64,000 nt of DNA. Source: Paenibacillus melissococcoides. Its GTDB lineage: Bacteria; Bacillota; Bacilli; Paenibacillales; Paenibacillaceae. A model generated the notes under the pieces. It saw only the letters and a list, made by a program, of their open reading frames with translations. It was not told the DNA's origin and did no database searches. The stretch lies in the NCBI GenBank assembly GCA_944800085.1, contig CALYLO010000004.1:124001-188000 (forward strand), written 5' to 3'. Shown here in pieces: positions 46,624 to 55,886 of this stretch (position 1 is the first letter of the stretch; every line of letters starts with the position of its first letter). Made by a program: the position numbers and the translations under genes.

Positions 46624-48135
46624 CACTAGCGTTGCATCGAGCGGTTAGTTCATAATCTAATTTCAATTAACATCAATATATGATATATATTTACATTTGC
46701 GATGTCCGCGCTAAGTCTAAAAAAGTCGAGCTGGAAACAGACCCTACGCGTTATCCATTATATGTAAAAATCGTTTTCGTTTGTCATTACGTCACAATCA
46801 GTCTCGGTTTCATCGACTTTGTTGCCTTTTTCGGACGTCTCCCATTTCGCTTTGGTCGACCTCTAGATGTTCGAGTCGGCTTGCGGTTGAGTGCAGCGAT
46901 CAAATTTTCCCATGGTTTTTCCGCATAGATGCGAATCAACTGGAGGAGGTCCCATGTCGACTTTTTACAGTCCAGTGTTAATTTAATCAGCAAACAGAGA
47001 GCATACGCGATTAAAGCAATATACATTTGGTTCCAAATCGCTTCGGCCGTATAACCGTGGGGTTTTACCAATCGAATATGCTGCTTGACCCATTTAAAAA
47101 ACAACTCAATATGCCAGCGATTTCGATAAATCTCGGCAATTTGATGTGCGGATAAGTCAAATCGATTCGTTACAATTCGATAGGTACGCCCTTGGTCATC
47201 CTTAAACTCAATCAAACGCAGAACCGCTGGCAGCTCCGGCATCGTCACATCAGCATCAAGGATAAACCCATTCTGCCTTTTGGGGAGGTCTCTTTTTCTG
47301 ATGATCGTTAACCGGCTCTTTTGCTTGACGCGGCAAACAAATTTAATCTTATCCTCTACCCATTTCTGAAAATGGTCGTATACCTGGTATCCTCGGTCCA
47401 TCACGTAGGTCGCATCTTTATCCACTGTAAATTCCAACACGACTTCATGATCGGCTACATCTTTGGTTGAAGCGACGATCTTGTCTGGATACATCGTTTT
47501 GGAGTCCGCAACGACCAAGGAGGTGTGCATCTTCACGCCATGGCTACTTTTGGAACAATAGGACCATTTCGCGAGAATGGGAGGTAGTGTAATTCCCGAT
47601 GAATCGATTAGCTTGAGTTTCCCAATACCAGGCGTAATGCCGCGTTTCCCTTTTGTAAGTTGCTTGATTCGATCAATGAGCGAGAAAAAGAGCGTCTGAA
47701 GATACTCCATAGGCAGCCGTTTCAGCTTCCGCGATAGTTGAGAAGCGCTTATGCTCTTGAGACCCAGAAGATCTTGAAATTCAGGATTAGCCGCTACATG
47801 CTCTGACATGACTTTGTATGAGTCTCGTTGCTGAAGCTGTGCCTCTACAAATAAGAGTGTCGAAGAGCCGACAAACAGCTTTTGGGCCCGGTAATCCAAT
47901 GACTCGTGTCGAGTAGAATGGACATGTAACCATTTTAGGCATTGACAAATGACGTTATGATTCGGTACGTTATCCATAAGAAATCTCCTTTGTTGAGGCG
48001 TTTTATGGATAACGTTAGGGTAACTCAACAATAGGAGATTTCTTTATTTTTGTCCATGAATATAGTTCAATAAGTTACAAATATAGAGACTTATGGGATA
48101 GAAATTTTCGTAAAAAGATTGATGCAACGCTAGTG
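46624..48135 (-). mobile_element. IS4-family insertion sequence with 9-bp target duplication
   Basis: 1512 bp. Ends are perfect 15-bp inverted repeats CACTAGCGTTGCATC. The 9-bp direct repeat TTCCAACGG flanks it at 46615-46623 and 48136-48144. Both the ends and the transposase are intact, suggesting recent insertion. Confidence 0.93.
46787..47977 (-). CDS. IS4-family DDE transposase
   Basis: 396 aa from an ATG preceded by AAAGGAG; an ATG at 48031 would lie farther from the site. The DDE residues are in KLIDSSGITLPP, TYVMDRGYQVYDHF and the family signature YRNRWHIELFFKWVKQH (Y-x2-R-x3-E-x6-K). A Lys/Arg-rich tail follows. Complete. Confidence 0.93.
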   Translation of the reverse strand: MDNVPNHNVICQCLKWLHVHSTRHESLDYRAQKLFVGSSTLLFVEAQLQQRDSYKVMSEHVAANPEFQDLLGLKSISASQLSRKLKRLPMEYLQTLFFSLIDRIKQLTKGKRGITPGIGKLKLIDSSGITLPPILAKWSYCSKSSHGVKMHTSLVVADSKTMYPDKIVASTKDVADHEVVLEFTVDKDATYVMDRGYQVYDHFQKWVEDKIKFVCRVKQKSRLTIIRKRDLPKRQNGFILDADVTMPELPAVLRLIEFKDDQGRTYRIVTNRFDLSAHQIAEIYRNRWHIELFFKWVKQHIRLVKPHGYTAEAIWNQMYIALIAYALCLLIKLTLDCKKSTWDLLQLIRIYAEKPWENLIAALNRKPTRTSRGRPKRNGRRPKKATKSMKPRLIVT

Positions 48136-48195
48136 TTCCAACGGTCTGAAACCTGCACACTTTCCCTAGACACGCCTATTCGGTAAGCGAAATCC

Positions 48196-48315
48196 GCAAA
48201 ACTGCACGATTTGTCCAGACACGTCTATTCGGTAGGCAAAACTGCACGATTTGTCCAGACACGTCTATTCGGTAGGCAAAACTGCACGATTTGTCCAGAC
48301 ACGTCTATTCGGTAG
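48196..48315. repeat. Three identical 40-bp tandem repeats
   Basis: Exact units at 48196-48235, 48236-48275 and 48276-48315, each starting GCAAAACTGCACGATTTGTC. A degenerate unit precedes (about 48154-48195) and a partial one follows. No spacers, so not CRISPR. Confidence 0.92.
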
Positions 48316-48854
48316 GCGAAATACTGCGTAAATACAGCAATTCGATATGGACGACTTCACCAGAAAGGGAATCCTGCAAACCTGCAGGAATTTCACCCGT
48401 TTCGCTACGACTTGGTGCAAAAGGGCCTAAAATGATGTAGATATGCAGCAATTTCTCGGGATGTGGAATCAGTGAGCCGAAATTCCTGTAAAATAGCAGC
48501 AATTCCCTCCACACGTTCAATCCCCAGGAGGCAACGATGCCTCCAGAAGGCGATGATGCCCCCAGGATCCGACGCGTCTCTTGGATCCCGTAAATCAGGC
48601 TGTTGAGAAAGTCCAAGGGATTTTTTAAGTGCCGTGAACCGGCCTGAGGCTTGGGGATAGGGCGGTGCCTAGCGAGCGGCGAGCGGCCGTAACCGCCGCT
48701 ATCTGCGCTATCTGCGCGCTATCTGCGGTGAGGGCCGAGGCGGACGTACCCGAACAAAAGCCCGCGAAGCCCCCCTGCACATCGCAGAGGAACCTCCCGG
48801 GCTTCTTTTTCTTCGGAATCAAGCCTTATAGCGAAATCCGGCCAGTGTCCTTGC
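48316..48854. other. Gap with short repeats and a solitary IS1182-type end
   Basis: Noncoding by eye. Short palindromes around CTGCA occur (for example near 48375-48390). CAGGCTGTTGAGAAAGTCC at 48596-48614 matches IS1182 ends without an element. GCTATCTGCG repeats near 48700. Arms AAGCCCG / CGGGCTT (48759-48805 region) with T5 may be a terminator. Confidence 0.45.
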
Positions 48855-51167
48855 TTATTTCTTCAAATGTTCGTCGAGGAACTTGATCATCGCGTTATAG
48901 AACTCGATCCGGTTCTCCTCGTTGTTGAATCCGTGTCCTTCGTTGTCCTTCAGCATGTACTGGACATCGACGCCCCGCTTCTTCAGCGCTGATCCGATTC
49001 CGCCTGATTGACGCGCGGGTCGTTGGCTCCCTGAGCGACGAAGAGCGGCGTCTTGATGCGGTCGGCATGGAAGACCGGCGAGACGGCTTTCAGCAGGTCC
49101 TTGTCTTGCTCCGGATGGCCGACCCGTTCATAGAACATATTGCGGAACGTCTCCCAGTACGGCGGCAGCGTCTCCAGCAGCGTAAAGATATTCGAGACCC
49201 CGACATAGTCGACGGCAGCGGCATACAGATCCGGGGTGAAGGTAATGCCGGCCAAGGTCGCGTATCCGCCGAAGGATGCGCCGTAGATGCCGATGCGATC
49301 CGGATCGGCGATGCCTTGCTTGATGGCCCACTGCACGCCATCGGTAATATCATTTTGAATGTTCCGTCCCCACTGCTTGTTGCCGGCATTCAGGAATTCC
49401 TTGCCATAGCCCGTAGACGAGCGGAAGTTCACCTGCAGGACCGCATAGCCGCGGTTCGCCAGCAACTGCACCTCCGGATTGAAGCCCCACATGTCCCGCG
49501 CCCATGGCCCGCCATGCGGATTGACGATAAGCGGCAAGTCCTCCGGCTTCTTGTTCTTCGGCAGCGTCAAATATCCGTGAATCGTCAGACCGTCCCGGCT
49601 CTGATAAGAGATCGGATGCATATCGGCCATCAGCTCCGGCTTCAGCCACGGGCTCAGATTGGCCAGCTCCGTCAACTGATCGGTCGTGGAATCGTAATAG
49701 TAATACCGGCCGTAGGTCTTGTCATTCGACACACTGACGATGAACTTGTTCATGTCCTGGTTGTAATCGTTAATGCCGATTTCGCTTTCGCTCACCTTCA
49801 GCTTCGCCATCAGCTTGCGGTACAGCCCTTCGAATTCGCTATCGAAAAAATGCAGATGAGCCTTGTCTGTCACATAAGCCGCATAGAGCAGACGGTCCCG
49901 CTTCGAATCATACATCGCGTTCGCAATATCGACTTCGGGATGCTCGAAGAGCACCTTCTCGTTCGCTTGCAGATCGAAGCGCACGAGGGCCGCCTTATCC
50001 CGTCCTTGATTGGATACGGCGAGGACCGATTGATTATCCTGCGTAAAGCCAAGCAGGCTCACTTCGTCTCCGGCATTCAGCTTCAGGAAGGAGCGGAATT
50101 CCTCCTTATCCGAATCGCGGTACATAATTTCGCCCACGACCCCGTCCGATACGACGGCCATCCGGATATTGCCGTTGCGATCCGCGAGCCAGCCCTGGAC
50201 GTTGCCCGGATTTTTGGCGACGAGCTGAAGCGCGCCTGTCTTGATGTTCAGCTTGTAGACATCGAAGACGGTTTTATTCTCTTTGTTCAAGGTGACGAGA
50301 ATCTCGTCCTTGACTCCCGACAGCAGGCTGACCAGGCCGGCCTGCACCCCGGAATACGGGGTCAGGTCCTTCTCCTGCGCTCCATTGAAGCTGGACGAGT
50401 AGATGTGGAAGTTTTCATCCCCGCCGTTATCTTTGACATACAAGAGCGTGTCGCCTTTCCAGAAAAAGCCCGCGATATCCCGATCCTTGGAGCTGGTGAC
50501 CCGCTCCGGCTCGCCGCTGCCTCCCATGTTCTTCACGAATACGTTGGCCCGGTTCTCCCACGGCGCCATAAACGTCAAATAATTGCCGTCCGAAGAGATC
50601 TGGTAGGCGAGGCTGCCCGGATTGCGCATGAAGTCCTCGACCGGGATCGGAGCGACGCCCTTATCGTCGATCGAGGCTAAGCGCAGCTTCTTCACGTTGT
50701 CCAGCGCTGCGGCCGCTTCTCTTAAGCTAATCGCCTCGTCGGCACGGAGGCTGCCGTCGCGATAGCCGTGCAGAAGACCGAGCGATTTTGCCTGCTCCGC
50801 ATAGCCGGACAGGCTGCTCTCTCCGCTGTCTTGCCCGAAGGAGCGAACCAGAATGCGGGCGGCCTCGCCGCGCGTAATCGCCTCATCCGGGGATGCGAGC
50901 CCGGAGCCAGCCCTCCTCCTGCGCGACCTTCATCGGATCAACGCCATGCTTGTACGTGAGCGCCGCCACCGCATAGCGGATGAAATCATTGGCCGTGACC
51001 TTGGCAGTCAAATCGGCCTTGGCATCGACGGCTCCTGCCGTGACGAGCGAATTCACGCCATGTTCATACCAAGGCTCGGCGGAGCCTTTCTCTGCTCCCA
51101 TGACGGTCAACGGCATGGAGCATGCCATGACTGCGGCCAGCACAGCCGCTACAATTTTTTTCTTCAA
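48855..51167 (-). pseudogene. Secreted S9 prolyl oligopeptidase with SLH-like N-terminus, two frameshifts
   Basis: Starts at a TTG after GAAGGG with a signal peptide (MKKKIVAAVLAAVMACSMPL). SLH-like modules follow (WYEHGVNSLVTAGAV; then, after a frame change near 50905, SPDEAITRGEAARILVRSFG and LGLLHGYRDGSLRADEAIS). The beta-propeller and alpha/beta hydrolase domain come next: nucleophile GIYGASFGGYATLA and acidic FVAQGANDPRVNQAESDQ. A second break near 48988 removes a few residues. ALKKRGVDVQYMLKDNEGHG with the catalytic His continues in another frame to the TAA at 48855. As sequenced, no complete enzyme is made. Confidence 0.85.
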
Positions 51168-51504
51168 CTTGACCCTTCCCCCTTCATGACTATGGAAGAC
51201 ATGCGAACATGCCGCTTTTCTCTTCCATGTTCCAGCGGCTTTCCTCCTTCAACGTCAGGCGGGCGTTAGCGCGGCAGCGATTATGTAGTATGGGCTTGAC
51301 GGCCGATGTTCCGATATCCGCATGCGTCAATGCCCGCAATGAGTACCTTCTTTCTTCTATTATAGCCATCACACCGACCTAGGCGTTGTCAGACTGGGCC
51401 GCTCTTCTTAGTAATACGGGCGACCGGAAGAAAAGTTGGGGAAAATTTTTCCCTTGCGTGGAACAGCAGCAGCACCGAGCCGTCTGGCCCGGTGCTCCGC
51501 ATCC
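51168..51504. other. Gap between the S9 peptidase and the zinc-ribbon gene
   Basis: No gene or repeat recognised. It contains the minus-strand 5' region of the peptidase. Confidence 0.35.
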
Positions 51505-52278
51505 TTATTGCACCGCGATATAAATATCCACCTGTGCGTCTTCCGGATTGGCGCTCCGCTCGTCGTAGCGCTCGAAATCTCCGGTGAACGTGCGCGTCAT
51601 CCCCGAGGATGCGGCCCATTTCCAGATAGCTGCCCATGCTTGCGGCACGACCTTGGTCACAGGACCGCGTTCCGTTGTAAATACCGCATACTTCGCCGCG
51701 GGAACGGTGACCGCCGCGATACCTTCCGGCAGCGCCGCATCGGTAATGACGCTCGTGCCGATCAGCATCGAATAATCTCCGGACGCCCCGTTCTCATAGT
51801 CATGATAACAGCCGTAGACGACGCCGGGCTCGGCGGCATTCGGAATGCGCGCCAGCAGGCCCTCCTCCCAGAATCGCTCCCACATCTGCGGAATGACCGC
51901 TTCCGGCGTGTATTCGAGCATATTCGAGGTACGGGCCGAGATGCCGGCCAGCATCATCTCTCCGCGCTCGATGATTTTGACCGGCTGCAGCTTCGGAATC
52001 GCTGAATCTGCTTGATCAGCCCATCGCTTTAGCGTCGGAAGATAGTTCTTCAGCATTGCTCGCGCAGCTTGCTCTTCCATCCCGTTCTCGACCACGAAGG
52101 GGACGCACACCTCGATCATCTCTTCCATCGTTATATCCGGCTGCTTGAAGGCTCCCCCTTCGTAGCAATAGATGCAGTAATCCTGCACTTTGCCGTTCTC
52201 CTTGTCCGTTCCAAGCTGTTCCTCGCTGTGCAGCGGCATTCCGCAGCTTTGGCATTCGCGTTGCATCGTTTGTTCCAT
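51505..52278 (-). CDS. Zinc-ribbon plus GyrI-like effector-binding protein
   Basis: 257 aa. The first ~40 residues form a CxxC...CxxC zinc ribbon (CQSCGMPL and CIYC). A short helical region of the AraC-effector type follows. From ~100 a GyrI/Rob-like effector-binding domain reads QPVKIIERGEMMLAGISA, YGCYHDYENGASGDYSMLIG and KYAVFTTERGPVTKVVPQAW to DVDIYIAVQ-like VDIYIAVQ. No DNA-binding domain, so it probably binds small molecules alone. ATG at 52278 with a modest site. Divergent from the TrmB-like gene. Confidence 0.8.
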   Translation of the reverse strand: MEQTMQRECQSCGMPLHSEEQLGTDKENGKVQDYCIYCYEGGAFKQPDITMEEMIEVCVPFVVENGMEEQAARAMLKNYLPTLKRWADQADSAIPKLQPVKIIERGEMMLAGISARTSNMLEYTPEAVIPQMWERFWEEGLLARIPNAAEPGVVYGCYHDYENGASGDYSMLIGTSVITDAALPEGIAAVTVPAAKYAVFTTERGPVTKVVPQAWAAIWKWAASSGMTRTFTGDFERYDERSANPEDAQVDIYIAVQ

Positions 52279-52445
52279 GAACAGTCACCCCTCATTCTGT
52301 GATGGCTTTAGTATACGCCATGGAACTTGACAACCCTGTGTCAGGTTTGGACGGAAGAGATAAGATAATCGACCATAGAACATGGTAAAATAAATGACAG
52401 GTAACGATACGGCGTAGGATGAGAACGAAGGAAGAAGGAGGAGCC

Positions 52446-53210
52446 ATGCTTCAGAAATTTGGATTTTCCCAATATGAAAGCAAAGTATACGAGGCGCTCG
52501 TCTCCAGCGGCGAACCGATGGATGCGACGACGGTCGTGAAATATTCGGGCGTCCCCAAAGCGAAAATCTATGAGGTGCTGGCCCGGCTTATCGACAAGGG
52601 CGTCGCGTCCGACACCATCTCCGGCAAGAAGAAGCTGTATGCGGCGCTGCCGCTGGAGGCCGTCATCGACAAGCTGGCCCAGGAATTCGAGAACAGCATT
52701 GCCCAGCTCCGGCGAAGCAGCGAACGCAGGGCGCATGTCGACGATCAGGTGTGGACCATCAAATCGGACACGAGCATTCAAGCTTACGGCAAGCATCTGA
52801 TCGAGGGAGCGGAGCGATCGATTCTGATCTCGATGTGGAAGGACGACTTCGCGGCCTATGTGCCGCTGTTGGAACGGAAGGAGCGGGAGGGGGTCCGCGT
52901 CGAGGCGATGGTGACCGGGTACCATGTGCCGCAGGCCCGGCTGTCGAAGCTGCATACCCTTACGCCGACGGACGAGCATCAGCGGCTGGAGCGGTTCGCG
53001 ATCATCGTCGTCGACGGCGAGAGGCTGATGTTCGGCGGACTCGACCACGGGAACTGGCAGGCGATGCATACGGGCGCGCAGCCGTTCGTCACCTTCTTCA
53101 CGGAGTTTTTCTATCATGATGTCGCGCTGGCGGCCATCTCGCAAAAATATTATGACGAGCTGATGCAGGACGAGGAGATGAAGGCCCTGCTGATGCAGCT
53201 TCGTTATTAG
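52446..53210 (+). CDS. TrmB-family transcriptional regulator
   Basis: 254 aa from the ATG at 52446, which follows AGGAGGAG; 27 bases of upstream frame are excluded. N-terminal TrmB winged helix (FGFSQYESKVYEALVSSGEP, YSGVPKAKIYEVLARLIDKG), a coiled segment, then a phospholipase D-like regulatory domain (RSILISMWKDDF, LMFGGLDHGNW). Such proteins sense sugars or related ligands. Target genes are not evident; divergent from the GyrI-like gene. A terminator follows. Confidence 0.88.
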   Translation: MLQKFGFSQYESKVYEALVSSGEPMDATTVVKYSGVPKAKIYEVLARLIDKGVASDTISGKKKLYAALPLEAVIDKLAQEFENSIAQLRRSSERRAHVDDQVWTIKSDTSIQAYGKHLIEGAERSILISMWKDDFAAYVPLLERKEREGVRVEAMVTGYHVPQARLSKLHTLTPTDEHQRLERFAIIVVDGERLMFGGLDHGNWQAMHTGAQPFVTFFTEFFYHDVALAAISQKYYDELMQDEEMKALLMQLRY

Positions 53211-53216
53211 AATCGC

Positions 53217-53256
53217 AAACACTCTTGCACGGCGCTGCCGCTGCGGGAGTGTTTTT
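53217..53256 (+). terminator. Rho-independent terminator after the TrmB-like gene
   Basis: Arms AACACTC (53218-53224) and GAGTGTT (53247-53253) with inner pairing, then T tail. Confidence 0.8.
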
Positions 53257-53375
53257 ATGTTGCGTTCCATACGGGCCTTATCCCTTCTGCTCAGATAAGC
53301 GGATCATGATATAATGGAATTATTTGACGATAGGATAGCTCAAAACTAATGATTTCAATTTTTAGGAGTAATCGA

Positions 53376-55004
53376 ATGACCCGGATATGGAATCTAAAAT
53401 GGAACTTACGGTTGAAGATGATTGTGCTCATCAGCCTCTTGATTATTGGAATCTGCGCGATTTTCGGGGTGTTTCTGGAACGTTTTATATGGAAGCTGGC
53501 CGAGGATCAGACCGGAAAAAGAGCGTTGAATCTGGCGCAAAGCGTCGCGAATATCCCGGAAATCCAAAGAGCTTTCCGCTTGGACAGCCCCTCCGCGGTG
53601 ATTCAACCGATCGTGCAGCGGATTCAGCGGGAGACGGGCGCGGAATTTATTGTGGTCGGGGATACGCAGGAAATCCGGCAATCCCATCCCAACTCGAGCA
53701 TTATCGGAGCGAAAATGGTCGGCAGCGATAATGACAGGGCCTTGCGTCATGGCGAGTCGTACGTCTCGAAGAAGGAAGGAACGCTCGGGTTGTCGATTCG
53801 GGGGAAGGTGCCCATTTTCGATGAAGGCCAGATCGTAGGGGTCGTCTCGGTCGGGTTTCTCAATAATGATGTGCACCGCATCGTGGCGGACCAGAGCAAA
53901 TCCCTCTGGCTGACCTTGAGTCTCATTATTCTGTTCGGCATCGCGGGGGCTGTCTTCACTGCTTCTTATATCAAAAAATTATTGCATAATATGGAGCCCG
54001 AGGAGATCTCTCATCTGTATCTTCAGAAGGAAGCGATTCTGCAGTCCACGCATGAAGGCATTATCGCGGTGGATAATGAGGGGGCCATTACCGCGATGAA
54101 TAAAGCGGCCAAGGAGATTTTGTTCACGGATTTGGCGCGGCAGCAAAAAAATTATGCGGGCGCATCCATTCAACAGATTGTTCCTTCCTTGAACCGGGAT
54201 GCGCATGGCAAGCAGACAAGCCGCTCGGTGAACCGGGAAATGGTGCTGGGCGAAGATGTCGTGCTCGTCAACCGGACGCCCATTGTCCGTCAAAATGCAG
54301 TAACGGGGAGCGTCTATACGTTCCGCAAAAAGACGGAGCTGGAGACGGTGACGGAGGAGCTGTCCCGCATTAAGCAATACGCGAATGCGCAGCGGGCGCA
54401 GACGCATGAGTACTCCAACAAGCTGCATATCATCCTGGGGCTGGTGCAGAGCCGGCGGCATAAGGAAGCGATCGATTTTATTAAAAAGGAAAGCAATATG
54501 CAGCAGGCCAGGTTAACGTTTTTATCGGAAAAGGTAGCGGCCCCTCTGCTTCAGGCCTTATTTCAGGGAAAGTTCAATCAAGCCAATGAGCTCGGCATCT
54601 CCATGGTCATCCATCCGGACAGCCGCTTGGAATGTTCCTTAACAGAGGAGAAGCAGGATGCGCTGTTAACCGCGCTCGGCAACGTCATCGAAAATGCGCT
54701 GGAGGCGGTCAAGCAGAAGGAGGACGGCCAGCGTAAGGTGGCCATCTTTTTTACGGATATCGGGGACGATTGCATTTTTGAAATTGAAGATTCCGGTCCG
54801 GGGGTGGCCGAGACGGATATCCCCCGCCTTTTTGAACAAGGATTTTCAACGAAGCAGGGCAGCCATCGGGGCACGGGCCTGGCGCTCTCGAAGCTGATGC
54901 TCAATGGCGTTGGCGGCGAGATTTGGTTAGAAGCCGGGGAAGGGGAGCTCGGAGAAGCTTGTTTTATGATCATGATGCCAAAAGATGAAAGGGGATCGCA
55001 TTGA
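53376..55004 (+). CDS. citS: CitS-like citrate/dicarboxylate sensor kinase
   Basis: 542 aa from the ATG seven bases after AGGAG. Membrane segment ~14-36, a PAS/CACHE-type periplasmic domain (~37-170) with NIPEIQRAF and PIFDEGQIVGVVSVGF, a second membrane segment, a cytosolic PAS (STHEGIIAVDNEGAITAMN), then a CitA/DcuS-type kinase: H-box RAQTHEYSNKLHIILGL, N-box GNVIENALEAV, G1 DSGPGV and G2 GTGLALSKLM. Overlaps citT by four bases. With CitT it should activate citM when citrate is outside. Confidence 0.87.
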   Translation: MTRIWNLKWNLRLKMIVLISLLIIGICAIFGVFLERFIWKLAEDQTGKRALNLAQSVANIPEIQRAFRLDSPSAVIQPIVQRIQRETGAEFIVVGDTQEIRQSHPNSSIIGAKMVGSDNDRALRHGESYVSKKEGTLGLSIRGKVPIFDEGQIVGVVSVGFLNNDVHRIVADQSKSLWLTLSLIILFGIAGAVFTASYIKKLLHNMEPEEISHLYLQKEAILQSTHEGIIAVDNEGAITAMNKAAKEILFTDLARQQKNYAGASIQQIVPSLNRDAHGKQTSRSVNREMVLGEDVVLVNRTPIVRQNAVTGSVYTFRKKTELETVTEELSRIKQYANAQRAQTHEYSNKLHIILGLVQSRRHKEAIDFIKKESNMQQARLTFLSEKVAAPLLQALFQGKFNQANELGISMVIHPDSRLECSLTEEKQDALLTALGNVIENALEAVKQKEDGQRKVAIFFTDIGDDCIFEIEDSGPGVAETDIPRLFEQGFSTKQGSHRGTGLALSKLMLNGVGGEIWLEAGEGELGEACFMIMMPKDERGSH

Positions 55005-55723
55005 AGGACTTGTTTTCGGTGCTGATTATCGAGGATGACTTTCGAGTAGCGGATATTCATCGGCAATATGTCGAAAAAACAGCCGGCTTTGCCGTTCCAG
55101 ACGTCGCCAAGAGCCGTAAAGAAGCGCTGGAATATATGGAAAGCGGCGAAACGGTTCCGGATCTTATCCTGTTGGATGTCTATATCCCGGACGTGGAAGG
55201 GATGAACCTGTTGTGGGAGCTTCGCCAGTCCAGTCATGACACCGATATCATTATCGTCACGGCGGAGAAGGAAGCCAGGTCGGTTCAGGAAGCGCTTCGC
55301 GCCGGCGTGTTCGATTATATCGTCAAGCCGGTAGACGAGGAACGCTTCAGCCTTACCTTGACAAAATATAAGGAATACCGGAGCATGCTGCGCTCCACCA
55401 AAGAAATGGAGCAGAGCGACATCGACGCTGTATTCGGCCTGCATCGCGCTTCGGGCTCTTCCGTCAGGGCGGATGCGGTGCTCCCGAAGGGGATCGACTC
55501 GATCACGCTGGACAAGATTCACCGCGTCTTCACGCACAAGGAGATCGGGGGGATTACGGCTGTTGAATTAAGCGCCGAGCTCGGCATCAGCCGTTCCACG
55601 GCGCGGCGTTATTTAGAATATTTAGTGTCCTTGAAGATGGTACAGACAAAGCTCATCTATGGCACGGTAGGAAGGCCGGAACGAAAATATATCCTCTGTG
55701 AAACTTATGAACAAAATCGATAA
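55001..55723 (+). CDS. citT: CitT-like response regulator
   Basis: 240 aa, TTG start within the citS stop (ATTGA) and an AAAGGGG site upstream. Receiver domain: IIEDDFRVADIHRQYV, phospho-Asp in LILLDVYIPDVEG, Thr in IVTAEKEA, Lys in YIVKPVDEERF. The C-terminal winged helix (GITAVELSAELGISRSTARRY) is of the CitB/DcuR type. Expected to bind upstream of citM. Confidence 0.88.
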   Translation: MKDLFSVLIIEDDFRVADIHRQYVEKTAGFAVPDVAKSRKEALEYMESGETVPDLILLDVYIPDVEGMNLLWELRQSSHDTDIIIVTAEKEARSVQEALRAGVFDYIVKPVDEERFSLTLTKYKEYRSMLRSTKEMEQSDIDAVFGLHRASGSSVRADAVLPKGIDSITLDKIHRVFTHKEIGGITAVELSAELGISRSTARRYLEYLVSLKMVQTKLIYGTVGRPERKYILCETYEQNR

Positions 55724-55821
55724 AATGAAAAATATTGTTCTTATGGCTGCAATATTTATCGTCCGCTTTATCCGTGATAAATTTCATACTAATCTGAACG
55801 GATGTTTTGTTTACCGCGAAT

Positions 55822-55835
55822 TGTAAACGCATTCA
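55822..55835 (+). promoter_or_regulatory. Candidate cre (CcpA) site before citM
   Basis: TGTAAACGCATTCA matches the cre consensus TGWAANCGNTNWCA except at one position. It lies 52 bases before the citM start; B. subtilis citM is also catabolite-repressed. Confidence 0.5.
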
Positions 55836-55886
55836 TCCATTTCGGAATGGCAAGTAACGCCGCGATCACGGAAAGGGGATGTCATA

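Noticed and set aside
48196..48315. Possible CRISPR array
   Set aside because: Units are directly adjacent 40-bp repeats without variable spacers and no cas genes are present.
48305..48616. 103-residue minus-strand ORF
   Set aside because: Starts within the IS1182-like end and spans repeats; no ribosome site or family match.
49067..50680. 537-residue open frame antisense to the S9 peptidase
   Set aside because: Shadow frame with no family features; the minus-strand peptidase explains the region.
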